Source: a virus
Reading direction: 5' to 3' (one strand)
DNA: 32,554 nucleotides
Virus record (IMG/VR): IMGVR_UViG_3300037575_000054
Span: 1 to 32,554 of that record
A model generated the notes under the pieces. That model was given only the letters and a program-made list of their open reading frames with translations, was not told the origin of the DNA and did no database searches. Numbering within the stretch: the stretch's first letter is position 1; every line of letters begins with the position of its first letter. Both the position numbers and the translations under genes were made by a program. Below are positions 15,198 through 22,637 of this stretch, piece by piece.

Positions 15198-16152
15198 TAT
15201 TCTGTACCTCTGCGTAGTTTAGTAGATGCTGTAGTGAGTGGGTTTTTGATGCGTGAGCCAAGTGAGATATCACTGAGTCAATTCGACCTGCTCTAACTGC
15301 GCGACGGGCCTTGTAAAGACTGTGCTTTCTAACAAATCGCGATGAGCGCCATGTTCTGTAGCCGCAAAAATTAACACCTCGTCTGGAGTTGGCGATAGTC
15401 GACTTCGACAGTGATAGTTTTAACTCTTGTCTGACGAACTCAGTAATCTTAGTCCTGTGTGCTAGCGCCTCGTCCCTGGTTAGCCCGAACAAGATAAAAT
15501 CATCAACATAGCGGCAATAGCCTGCGCGGGGCTTGAGCTCTCTTGTGATATAGTGATCGACCGGATTCATATATATCAGTGCGTACATCTGAGACAGCAG
15601 GTTGCCTATAGGGATGCCAGTGGGCTGTGAGTAATCAGCAAACATCATCATCAAGTCGATTAGTCTTGGGTCTTTGATTTTACGTAATAGCAGCCGCTCA
15701 AGAATAGGCCGGTCAATGCTGTAAAAAAATTTGCGTATATCAAGTTGGAGAGTGTAGCTATCAGCAGGTGAGCGCCTTAACGCCGCTTGCGCGTAGTCAG
15801 CCGCTTTGTGCGTACCCTTGCCAATTCTGCAAGCAAACGACTGGTTAATAAATGTTCGCTCGTAAATTGGCATCACTGCGTTATATATTGCATATTGAAC
15901 CACGCAGTCTCTAAACGCAGGTGCATAAATGGTTCTGGTCTTGGGCTCATGAACTATGAATTTGAAATACGGCCTTGGCTGATAAGTGCCAGCCACAAGC
16001 TCGTCATGTAGCGCACCAAGCTCCAACCCTAGTTTTTTCTCAAACTGAAAGCATGACCGGCGCCCACCCTTGCTGCGTCGTGCGTCTAAGTAGCCCTGCC
16101 ATAGCGCTTGTTTTGATATAACGCCATCATACAAACCACCAACTCTTTTCAT
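15127..16152 (-). CDS. DGR reverse transcriptase
   Basis: 341 residues from the ATG at 16152. This start is preferred over one 19 codons earlier, which would lie in the structured spacer; MKRVGGLYD resembles starts of DGR reverse transcriptases. Visible motifs: motif A LQLDIRKFF (Asp138), DGR-type motif B IGNLLSQ (182-188), where retroviral, group II and retron enzymes have a QGxxxSP pattern, and catalytic YVDD (215-218) followed by the KLSLSKSTI / GVNFCGYR palm-thumb region. There is no maturase, endonuclease or integrase domain. It copies the TR RNA into adenine-mutagenised cDNA together with Avd. Position after TR and Avd matches the classic Bordetella phage cassette order. Confidence 0.93.
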   Translation of the reverse strand: MKRVGGLYDGVISKQALWQGYLDARRSKGGRRSCFQFEKKLGLELGALHDELVAGTYQPRPYFKFIVHEPKTRTIYAPAFRDCVVQYAIYNAVMPIYERTFINQSFACRIGKGTHKAADYAQAALRRSPADSYTLQLDIRKFFYSIDRPILERLLLRKIKDPRLIDLMMMFADYSQPTGIPIGNLLSQMYALIYMNPVDHYITRELKPRAGYCRYVDDFILFGLTRDEALAHRTKITEFVRQELKLSLSKSTIANSRRGVNFCGYRTWRSSRFVRKHSLYKARRAVRAGRIDSVISHLAHASKTHSLQHLLNYAEVQNNELYHQLPKVYNSRHHKTAKRTR

Positions 16153-16285
16153 AAAATTCTCAATAAAATGGTGCGTCTGACGGTCAGAAACCCTACTAGA
16201 AATACGCACCCAGTCCGATTTTGCTTAAAGCAGGAAATCGCCTCCCTTGGCACCACGCAGCATCTTGCTGCTTTGGGTGGAGCCG
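16153..16285 (-). ncRNA. Structured spacer of the DGR template RNA
   Basis: About 133 nt separate TR from the reverse transcriptase ATG, close to the roughly 140-nt spacer known to be needed in the Bordetella phage DGR RNA. Two stems are visible on the minus strand. GCAGCA-AGA-TGCTGC (16257-16271) is one. The other is an outer GGTGCGT / ACGCACC pair (16170-16176 with 16204-16210) enclosing CTGA-CCG-TCAG (16177-16187). Extent of the RNA is inferred from the known system. Confidence 0.6.
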
Positions 16286-16399
16286 AGTCCGCCCGAAACC
16301 CAACGTTGTTGTTGCTGTTCGCGCGCGAGTTATTGTAGTTGACGCACCAGACACCGGCGTTAGAACTGTTGTTCCAGTTACCGCCGACGATAGGGCACA
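16286..16399 (-). repeat. DGR template repeat (TR)
   Basis: Aligns with the variable repeat at 16856-16972. The minus strand is rich in AAC/AAT codons (in the VR frame: ...GGNWNNSSNAGVWCVNYNN..., ...ANSNNNVGFRAD). Of about 27 adenines, 19 are replaced in VR, and I found no replacement at C, G or T inside the repeat. The 3' end holds a 17-nt adenine-free tract identical in VR (16289-16305), a candidate IMH-type homing signal. The short reading frames that cross it are not genes. Confidence 0.93.
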
Positions 16400-16424
16400 C
16401 ACATATTAAGACGACTCCCCAAAC

Positions 16425-16808
16425 CTATTGGTTGTTTGACTTAATCCAACCTCCTATGATTCTACCTATCTCATCGATTTTGGTTGAGATGGCTAAATAG
16501 CGCTTTGCGCTTAGTTTGTCGGCGGGCATCTTGTCGGTTTCCGGATGTCCGAAGTAGCCGAGCTCAAACGCCAGCCTTACCAGCATCCGTAGTTGCTCGT
16601 GTTTAATATCCAAATTTGTTAACGTGGTTTTTTTGTGGTGTCGCTTTTGCGCCTCAACGATATAGTCGTACATCTCGTATGCCGTCATGCGTATCTTAAG
16701 TGCCAAGCCATGTCGCTCATGACTCGGAAAGTGATTAAGATAGATGTTTAAAAGCTTCATCATTTGAATAAACCTACGGTCAAGATTTGCCTCGCTATCA
16801 ACCGCCAT
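16425..16808 (-). CDS. avd: Avd, DGR accessory variability determinant
   Basis: 127 residues, the same size as Bordetella phage bAvd (128). It is all-helical and basic: FIQMMKLLNIYLNHFPSHERHGLALKIRM, a YEMYDYIVEAQKRHHKK helix, TLTNLDIKHEQLRMLVRLAFELGYF and a final AISTKIDEIGRIIGGWI helix, consistent with the four-helix-bundle Avd/S23-like family. The pentameric barrel binds the reverse transcriptase and template RNA and is needed for mutagenic retrohoming. The ATG directly follows the TGA of the variable gene with no gap, so translation is coupled. TR begins about 25 nt after its stop. Confidence 0.88.
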   Translation of the reverse strand: MAVDSEANLDRRFIQMMKLLNIYLNHFPSHERHGLALKIRMTAYEMYDYIVEAQKRHHKKTTLTNLDIKHEQLRMLVRLAFELGYFGHPETDKMPADKLSAKRYLAISTKIDEIGRIIGGWIKSNNQ

Positions 16809-18212
16809 TCAATCCACCCTCCCTCCCTCACTATCGTTCGGTCGCCCAAGGTACAAGGCCGCCCGAAACCCAACGCTGGTGGTGCCGCTGGTCGCGCGCG
16901 AGGTAGTGCAGGCGACGCACCAGACACCGGCGCCAGAACCGGCGTACCAGTAACCGCCGACGAGAGGGCACAAGTGCTGCGGCCTATTGTCGTAGAAACG
17001 GTCGTTACCAAAAATGTTTGTACCGCCCGCTCCGCCCGCTAGCGGTATACCCGCGCAGGACGCAAGCCAGTCCGCGCCGCTGCTAGCACTAGAAAACACC
17101 TGCGTACTCACCGAGCCGATTGCGAAGTTGCGAGAAGCGCCCGACAGCTCACCATAGCTTGCGCCCAGTGATTCGTAGTTTTTTGCCATAGACGCAGTGC
17201 CCCAGGCATCATTTGCCAGCGTTGCACCGCTCGTTAATGATGCCGCTTTAGCGGATGTCTTGAGCACATAAAAATTACCGTCTGTTTGCGTCAGTCCAAG
17301 CACTATCTCCCACATATTGCCGTTTAAATCCGCCACCCCGCACAACTGGCCATTATGCGTGGTCTTTGCAAAAGGTTCGCCCGAGCCCGTCTTTCCCATA
17401 TTCTGGTAGCCGCCATCTGCATAGACCACTGATGTGTCGTTAACGTCTCGCAAAGCATTGTTGTTACAGCCTTTTGGATAGTTTGTTGCGCCTAATGGGT
17501 CATACCAAGCGCAAACACTCGTGCTTTTAGCGGCTTGAGCATGAGCCATGCTTAACAGTGACAGTGCGCGCTGTATAAAGATAGTTGTCGGGAAAAACTC
17601 AGCGCCGCGAGTTTTTGCAGACTCAATTGCGCCTGAATAATTATTAGACGGCGAACCTGTTAAGCCACTAAACGGATTGTTAGCAACACTTGATGACAAG
17701 GGACTGCCGTTTTTAATTGAGCTTGCAATGCCACCGTTGTTACTGCACAAATACTTATCTACAAAAAAACAGTCCTTTAGCTTGCCGTCATCATAAAACG
17801 CTCGGTGTACCGCATACCCTGCCGCATTTGCTGCTGCCACATCTGCAAAATCATGCTTAGACTTAACGTCTAGCGCATTGACGCCATACTCAGCGTATCT
17901 CGGACTGTCAGGATGCCCCCAGCGGTAATAAAACATTGGCACACAATCCATGATAGAGCCGTCAGAATATTGATAGTTGCCGTAGTTTTCGTGCCCCCTG
18001 ATGCGAGTGCCTTCCATCTCGCTCATGCCCGTAGGTAATTTGTTTGTAGGACTCACCCCAAAACTTATTTCGCCTGCAATGCCGATGCTATCAGTGGCTA
18101 TTAATGGCGAGTAGACATACTGGCTAAATGGAGCTGATTTAGACATCTCCAAGGCAACACGGAGTTTTTCTTTTGTGTTAGTGAGTAGTGCCAATTTATC
18201 TGCAATAGTCAT
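16809..18212 (-). CDS. DGR-diversified tail adhesin with C-type-lectin fold
   Basis: 467 residues. A helical N-terminus (1-30) probably mediates attachment or trimerisation. Residues about 40-467 resemble formylglycine-generating-enzyme-type C-lectin domains: MFYYRWGHPDS, FVDKYLCSNN, the marker DLNGNMWEI (295-303), and near the end CPLVGGYW...GVWCV...VGFRA. The variable repeat spans residues 415-452; the diversified residues by comparison with TR are about 417, 421, 423-425, 427, 434-437, 441 and 443-445, typical ligand-binding surface positions. The unvaried GVWCV and SRA blocks form the scaffold. It overlaps the preceding gene by 4 nt. It is the receptor-binding target of the DGR. Confidence 0.9.
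   Translation of the reverse strand: MTIADKLALLTNTKEKLRVALEMSKSAPFSQYVYSPLIATDSIGIAGEISFGVSPTNKLPTGMSEMEGTRIRGHENYGNYQYSDGSIMDCVPMFYYRWGHPDSPRYAEYGVNALDVKSKHDFADVAAANAAGYAVHRAFYDDGKLKDCFFVDKYLCSNNGGIASSIKNGSPLSSSVANNPFSGLTGSPSNNYSGAIESAKTRGAEFFPTTIFIQRALSLLSMAHAQAAKSTSVCAWYDPLGATNYPKGCNNNALRDVNDTSVVYADGGYQNMGKTGSGEPFAKTTHNGQLCGVADLNGNMWEIVLGLTQTDGNFYVLKTSAKAASLTSGATLANDAWGTASMAKNYESLGASYGELSGASRNFAIGSVSTQVFSSASSGADWLASCAGIPLAGGAGGTNIFGNDRFYDNRPQHLCPLVGGYWYAGSGAGVWCVACTTSRATSGTTSVGFRAALYLGRPNDSEGGRVD
16856..16972 (-). repeat. DGR variable repeat (VR)
   Basis: 117 nt near the 3' end of the adhesin gene, homologous to the 114-nt TR. Every mismatch is at a TR adenine (A to T, G or C). VR has one extra codon within the ACC/AGC/GGC run corresponding to TR's AAC-AGC-AAC-AAC-AAC stretch. 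About 45 nt of coding sequence separates it from the stop. Confidence 0.92.
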
Positions 18213-18403
18213 GGCTGCTCTCCGTTAATCGCATCGAGCAACGTCTCGATATCACCAAGCCTATTGGTAAGTAGTTTTTGCGACACGGCTAACGTATCAG
18301 ACTGCCCTAGCGAGGTCGTGACCTGAACTGCATCAGACCTAATGCCCTTAATGTCAGAGCCAATCGCCTCGGCAAGCCTTTTTATTTCTACAACCCTTGT
18401 CAT
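18209..18403 (-). CDS. Small protein sharing an N-terminal module with the 18907 gene
   Basis: 64 residues. Its start, VEIKRLAEAIGSDIKGIR, aligns with IKQLATAMGADIKALK of the neighbouring 166-residue protein, so the two share a duplicated N-terminal helix, probably an attachment or oligomerisation element. The rest is a helical stretch (SQKLLTNRLGDIETLLDAIN). It overlaps the adhesin start by 4 nt (ATGA), suggesting coupled, roughly equimolar production. It may be a separately encoded stalk or adaptor for the DGR adhesin. Confidence 0.65.
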   Translation of the reverse strand: MTRVVEIKRLAEAIGSDIKGIRSDAVQVTTSLGQSDTLAVSQKLLTNRLGDIETLLDAINGEQP

Positions 18404-18406
18404 TTA

Positions 18407-18907
18407 TTACACCTTAGCTGCCGTGTAGTCGACAACAAAATCATAATCAGGGTCGCCCAAACCTAGGTTCTCTGCTCCCTGCTTTTTCTCAATTGCTGTA
18501 AATGTCTGGGCGGCATCGACACGAACACGCTTGCCAAGAGATGTGGCAATAGTTGCAGCAAAGCTTGGGTCATTACCAATGGCGTCACCTAGCTCTTTTA
18601 ATGTATCTAGCGCCGTGCCAGCACCATCAGTTAGGTCGTTTTTAACTGCCACTTTAGCAGCTTCAATAGTGTCAAAAACCTTATCAGCAGACCATACAAC
18701 ATCAGTTGCGCCATTACCTGCCATATCGTCAATCTGCGCGCCGTTTGGCTCATTGGCCAGAACATACAGCTCGTTGATAGCCGCTACTAGGTTTGTTTTG
18801 GCGGTAGTGCTGAGTGATGACAAGTCACCTGTAGATGTCTTCAGGGCTTTGATGTCTGCGCCCATAGCGGTCGCAAGTTGCTTAATTCGTTCTTCACGGG
18901 TCGCCAT
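18407..18907 (-). CDS. Tail-fibre/stalk-like protein in the DGR operon
   Basis: 166 residues. The N-terminal helix IKQLATAMGADIKALK is followed by LSSLSTTAKTNLVAAINELY, a pattern often found in phage fibre shafts. Then DDMAGNGATDVVWSADKVFDTIEAAKVAVKNDL and GTALDTLKELGDAIGNDPSFAATIAT follow, again fibre-type helices. The C-terminus is short and beta (DYDFVVDYTAAKV). It probably builds the stalk onto which the diversified adhesin is mounted. It is encoded between small structural genes and the adhesin, with tight spacing. Confidence 0.65.
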   Translation of the reverse strand: MATREERIKQLATAMGADIKALKTSTGDLSSLSTTAKTNLVAAINELYVLANEPNGAQIDDMAGNGATDVVWSADKVFDTIEAAKVAVKNDLTDGAGTALDTLKELGDAIGNDPSFAATIATSLGKRVRVDAAQTFTAIEKKQGAENLGLGDPDYDFVVDYTAAKV

Positions 18908-18925
18908 GCGAACCTCCTTGATTGG

Positions 18926-19243
18926 TTAATTGCTAGCTAAGATGTAATGGGCTAAAAAATCTATATCAGGTGGCTGTGAGACCAGCTTGTTATCACTACC
19001 TAGTGATAGATTGTTTGGGGTATCAATGCTGATTAGCTCAGATGCACCCAGGGTTATAGCTGACGCCACAAGCTTGCCATCACTACCCACTGTTAGGGCG
19101 TTTGGCAGGTCATCACTAATCATTTCGCTGGGCGGAATCGCCACAGGCACAAACGTACTCATCTGCAAGACTAGATTGGCGATATTGTGAGCTTGCGTTG
19201 TATTGGGCGCAAAAGTCTGAATTGATACCACTAACTCTGCCAT
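18926..19243 (-). CDS. Fibre-type protein with internal repeat
   Basis: 105 residues. The first 35 residues are a helical start. After that two copies of a unit of about 27 residues are visible: ISDDLPNALTVGSDGKLV and ISIDTPNNLSLGSDNKLV, with the conserved pattern IS-D-PN-L--GSD-KLV. Such 'N-L--GSDGKL' units are frequent in phage fibre and baseplate adaptor proteins. The C-terminus (IDFLAHYILASN) is helical. It likely connects baseplate and fibre in the DGR adhesin operon. Confidence 0.6.
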   Translation of the reverse strand: MAELVVSIQTFAPNTTQAHNIANLVLQMSTFVPVAIPPSEMISDDLPNALTVGSDGKLVASAITLGASELISIDTPNNLSLGSDNKLVSQPPDIDFLAHYILASN

Positions 19244-19252
19244 GCCGCCTCC

Positions 19253-19576
19253 CTAAGGCTTAGTAACAGCTGGGTACACTGTCATTGTAAACGTCTGACT
19301 GGACATACGACTGCCATCCTTAGAGAAGAGAACGTCAATGCTGACTGGGCCGGTCGGTAATTTATTAAGCGCAGGCTTAAGCGTGAACTTGCCATTCTCA
19401 ATATCATCATCAACAACGATGAGTGTTCCTACCAGCTCTCCCGATGATCCGCGCATCTCCGCTTTAATCTCGATGCCTTCAAGACTTATTGGCGCCTTAG
19501 CGTCATCTAGATACTGACAAGCGATAACCACCGTATCGTATTCTTTAATTTTGGGTTTATGAAAGCTGCTTCGCAT
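19253..19576 (-). CDS. Small beta-rich baseplate/fibre adaptor, first gene of the DGR operon
   Basis: 107 residues that form successive beta strands (YDTVVIACQYLDD, ISLEGIEIKAEMRGS, LVGTLIVVDDD, GKFTLKPA, VSIDVLFSKDG, SSQTFTMTVYP). The layout resembles Ig-like or upper-baseplate N-terminal domains that mediate fibre attachment. It opens the operon 19576-14799 immediately after leader copy 8. There is no signal peptide or membrane segment. Function is inferred from fold character and position. Confidence 0.6.
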   Translation of the reverse strand: MRSSFHKPKIKEYDTVVIACQYLDDAKAPISLEGIEIKAEMRGSSGELVGTLIVVDDDIENGKFTLKPALNKLPTGPVSIDVLFSKDGSRMSSQTFTMTVYPAVTKP

Positions 19577-19640
19577 AATAATTAGCCTCTAGTTGCCCTC
19601 TATTTTAGTGGGCTTGCCAGCAATGATTCCGCGGTGTTCC
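19577..19640 (-). promoter_or_regulatory. Composite promoter/leader element, copy 8 (DGR operon)
   Basis: GGAACACC at 19633-19640 (minus), one base after the terminase TGA. TAAAATAG follows 25 nt on. The palindrome is weak (GCCC / GGGC with a loop), and GAGG lies about 11 nt before the ATG. It drives, by inference, the whole adhesin-DGR operon and so ties DGR expression to structural genes. Confidence 0.55.
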
Positions 19641-19641
19641 A

Positions 19642-21198
19642 TCACTCAAGCTCACTTGCCAGCGCTTCAAGCTCATTCCATTCCTGCTGGTCTTTATCTG
19701 CAGCATCAGCGATATGAATGCCGTCCGATGGTGCGTAATCAATGCCCTCCATGAAAGCAAAGGCAAAAGTATCTGCAATATCTGGCGATGGAATGCCCAT
19801 CTTCTTCATGTCATCCTTACTCATCATCTTCCAGCGGCCCTTGTCATCAAACGAATAAGGCAGCTTGGTCATCTGCTCCTCAAGATTGGTTTTAACCTGA
19901 TACATTTTTTGCACTTTGGCGCTGATGCTAAAGCGACCCATCTCAACCGATTTAGCCATGCCCACATACGCATGAGATCGCTTGTTGTAATAATCCAGTT
20001 TTAGCTGATTGTTAAAGCAAGGTACGCCCCAGTGCACTTTCTCAAAGTAAACGCTTTCAGCATCCAAGCTTTGACACAAGCCAGTACCAACACCCAGCGG
20101 GTCGATGACCAGAGTTGCGCCTGGGTATTCGTTTAGCGCATCCATTACCCGCGCTTTAATCTCGTTAATGTCGGCTCGGTTGCTAAACAGCGGGATATCG
20201 ACAATATGAGCATAGCGCTCGATACGTCGCTTATATTCTTTATCAACAACCTGCATGACGGTGATAACACTACTGTCACGCCCAACGTTGCCGCCAACGT
20301 CCACAGTGATGGTATAGCCGTAACGGTCGCCCTCTTTGATGACACACTCGCTCTCAAGCATCCCTGTAACGTCTGAGCGAGTAAGTAAAAACTCACCTTT
20401 TAATTCTGGGAATTTGCCACGAATACGGATCATATAGCCTGGATGATCACGACTGCCGTACTGATATAGCGCCTCTCTAATCTTCTCTTCACTGACCAGC
20501 GGTGACATCTCACCATTGAATTCAAGCGCAATCCATACGCCGTCATTGTGGTGACTGAGTTTGTGATGGGTGTCGTAGAAAAATCCGGCATTGGTGGCGG
20601 GCTGTGAAGTTAAGACAGCGCGGTTATTCTTGTGAGTTAATGCACCAATGGCCACATCCATCACTGCATCATCAATACCGCAAGCCTCATCCGCCCATAC
20701 CATGTAGTGGTCGCCATGCTGACCGGCGATATTGGTTGGCTGGTGCTTGGGCGCAGTCTTAGCGAAGACAAACCACGTGTCTTTAAAGCCTTTGATGTAG
20801 ATTTTCTCAGCCAACACCACAACATAATCAGCAAGCCAGCCCAATGCCTTGTTGTTACGCAGCCTTTGCAGGCAGATATTAATCTCTTTCCACACGACCG
20901 TTCGCAGCTGCCCAATCTGAGGCGCCGTGAATAGCATTACGGATTCGGGATAGAAAAGAAGGTGCCAGAGGGCGATGATGCCGGCGCTTCGGCTCTTTCC
21001 GGTACCGTGACCAGACGCCACGCTGGTACGACTACCAGGCACAACAATTGACTCGAATAAGAGTTCTTGCTGCCAAGTGACCGCTTGGCCTGACTTAAAC
21101 GTCATATCTAAAGCTTCGACGGCAAAGCGCGTGATATCATATCGATAGCGCTTACAAACTTCGTGCCACTCGGGCAATACCATTAAATCATCAAGCAT
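19642..21198 (-). CDS. Terminase large subunit (TerL)
   Basis: 518 residues. The ATPase domain has Walker A SGHGTGKS at 62-69 and Walker B YMVWADEA at 165-172; the TAPQIGQLRTVVW segment lies between. The RNase H-like nuclease domain has Asp300 in TITVDVGGNVGRDSS, Asp366 in LVIDPLGVGTG, and a third acidic site near DIADTFAFAF (473-476). It packages DNA into the prohead and cuts the concatemer. It is the last gene of the 23567-19642 unit, 9 nt after the preceding gene. Its placement far from the capsid gene, next to the adhesin operon, is unusual for myophages. No small terminase is clearly identifiable beside it. Confidence 0.92.
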   Translation of the reverse strand: MLDDLMVLPEWHEVCKRYRYDITRFAVEALDMTFKSGQAVTWQQELLFESIVVPGSRTSVASGHGTGKSRSAGIIALWHLLFYPESVMLFTAPQIGQLRTVVWKEINICLQRLRNNKALGWLADYVVVLAEKIYIKGFKDTWFVFAKTAPKHQPTNIAGQHGDHYMVWADEACGIDDAVMDVAIGALTHKNNRAVLTSQPATNAGFFYDTHHKLSHHNDGVWIALEFNGEMSPLVSEEKIREALYQYGSRDHPGYMIRIRGKFPELKGEFLLTRSDVTGMLESECVIKEGDRYGYTITVDVGGNVGRDSSVITVMQVVDKEYKRRIERYAHIVDIPLFSNRADINEIKARVMDALNEYPGATLVIDPLGVGTGLCQSLDAESVYFEKVHWGVPCFNNQLKLDYYNKRSHAYVGMAKSVEMGRFSISAKVQKMYQVKTNLEEQMTKLPYSFDDKGRWKMMSKDDMKKMGIPSPDIADTFAFAFMEGIDYAPSDGIHIADAADKDQQEWNELEALASELE

Positions 21199-21207
21199 GG
21201 CGCCGCC

Positions 21208-21732
21208 TTAAATACTAAATGGCATTAATGCGTCATCAAAAGCCTCGTCAACCACGTCATCATTGTGATTATAGGTCTGTGGGGTATTCATGACATAGCC
21301 GCCATGAGCCTTGCGAGCCGCCCAGATAGCGAGCAGGATAGCCATGTGACCGTTATTGATACTTGATGAATCAAACTCTAATGCCGCGCCCCGCTCATCA
21401 AATTTGCGCATCTGGATAACTTTATCCGGCTCATATCGCCTTAACTCATCTTTAATCAGCACCATGTTTGAGCGGTTGGCTTCCTTGTACGCCGTAATGA
21501 CTTGGCTGATATCGTCTTTTTCAGAAAAGGCCAACCCCCAGTGATCAAAGATTTGCGGGGTATCGGTCACAACCATAGTGGTGTTTTTAACCACTACCGG
21601 CTCCTTCCACTCAGCCATAGCTTGTACGATAATTTTGCCACTGGCAGTATCGGTCACAGCCATGATGCGAACGGGCTCTCCTGCATAAGCCGCTGCTCTA
21701 GCATCTATAAATACCGCGTCCTTTTTACTCAT
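21208..21732 (-). CDS. Unrecognised protein upstream of TerL
   Basis: 174 residues with an alpha/beta character: FIDARAAAYAGEPVRIMAVTDTASGKIIVQAM, TPQIFDHWGLAFSEKDDISQVITAYKEANRSN, then LEFDSSSINNGHMAILLAIWAARKAHGG and an acidic C-terminus. The ATG overlaps the stop of the preceding gene by 4 nt (ATGA), and TerL follows after a short gap. Neighbouring position makes a packaging or head-assembly role possible; no helix-turn-helix of a small terminase is obvious. Confidence 0.55.
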   Translation of the reverse strand: MSKKDAVFIDARAAAYAGEPVRIMAVTDTASGKIIVQAMAEWKEPVVVKNTTMVVTDTPQIFDHWGLAFSEKDDISQVITAYKEANRSNMVLIKDELRRYEPDKVIQMRKFDERGAALEFDSSSINNGHMAILLAIWAARKAHGGYVMNTPQTYNHNDDVVDEAFDDALMPFSI

Positions 21733-22628
21733 GGGATATCGTCTCCCAATTCAGTCTGAGTGATAACGCGAGTATCTGGGTCGATAGTGATACGAGTCCT
21801 GCCAGCCAAGCCCCTATCTTTAATATCTGCCTCGATAACATACTTACCCACCACATCCGGCGGTTGTTGGGTACCAATAACAGGCGGCAAGCCTGGCGGA
21901 ATACTGCCCTCCGGCTCACCTGTATCGGTCACAGGGTCCCACTCAGCACCAAGACCAACCACGACCGGCTCAAGGCCAGTTAGATTGCAATCAAGGGTTA
22001 TGACGTGCAGGTTTTTAAGGCCTACATCTGCCTTGTCTGGGTAAATTGAGTTCTCAAGGACACGAAAATTCCACGGATCACGAATGATATTCTGACCGGC
22101 ATACCCAATCTCATAAAATACTTCAAAATTGCGTTTGGCTTCGTGCCTAAAGAAACTCACTAGCTGATTGGCGATTGCCGACACACTGTGCGGGTCTGGG
22201 GCAAAAAACGCTATCTGGCAGCGGTACGTGGTAGCAGTCGTTCTGAACTGGACTACTCGCATCAATGGGTCGGTCGGCACCACGCCTTTCATCCACTGCG
22301 ACTGAGGGATTATCTGGTCATACTCAGGCGGGGCCTCAATAGGGCTGATTGCCGTCATCATGACCGGTAGGTAGACTGATGTGCCAGACTCGCTACGGTC
22401 GCCGCTGGCCACGTCATTACGATTCTCTTGGAGTGCTTTGAGCATCACCTCGGCATCATCAATCATTGACGACCGGGCAACGACAATAGCGCCCTCAACA
22501 CGGCGACTCTTCCAGTCAAAAAGCGCCTGTGTCGATGGCTGGCACCACTGCCTAAAGTCTCGGAGCTTAAGCCCCCAAGCCATCTGCAGGCTCTCTAGGG
22601 GCGTTAATAACTGCTTAGTCTTGCTCAT
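21729..22628 (-). CDS. Unrecognised virion-type protein
   Basis: 299 residues. The N-terminal part (1-60) is helical with WGLKLRDFRQWCQP. The middle contains the well-formed beta/alpha stretch VVQFRTTATTYRCQIAFFAPDPHSVSAIANQLVSFFRHEAKRNFEVFYEIG, a pattern like tail-completion or neck proteins. A proline-rich linker (residues about 238-262, PEGSIPPGLPPVIGTQQPPD) precedes a small beta domain (YVIEADIKDRGLAGRTRITIDPDTRVITQ). It lies between structural gene 22638 and packaging genes. I cannot name the family. Confidence 0.55.
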   Translation of the reverse strand: MSKTKQLLTPLESLQMAWGLKLRDFRQWCQPSTQALFDWKSRRVEGAIVVARSSMIDDAEVMLKALQENRNDVASGDRSESGTSVYLPVMMTAISPIEAPPEYDQIIPQSQWMKGVVPTDPLMRVVQFRTTATTYRCQIAFFAPDPHSVSAIANQLVSFFRHEAKRNFEVFYEIGYAGQNIIRDPWNFRVLENSIYPDKADVGLKNLHVITLDCNLTGLEPVVVGLGAEWDPVTDTGEPEGSIPPGLPPVIGTQQPPDVVGKYVIEADIKDRGLAGRTRITIDPDTRVITQTELGDDIP

Positions 22629-22637
22629 GGCTTGCCC

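Noticed and set aside
16149-16409. Several short open frames across the TR region on both strands, one reading CPIVGGNWNN...VGFRAD
   Set aside because: The protein-like look comes from homology of TR with the coding VR. There is no start context, and the region is explained as template RNA plus spacer.
19642-21198. TerL taken as marking the start of the packaging/head module with portal next to it
   Set aside because: The genes around it were inspected and none looks like a portal or prohead protease, so no such calls were made.
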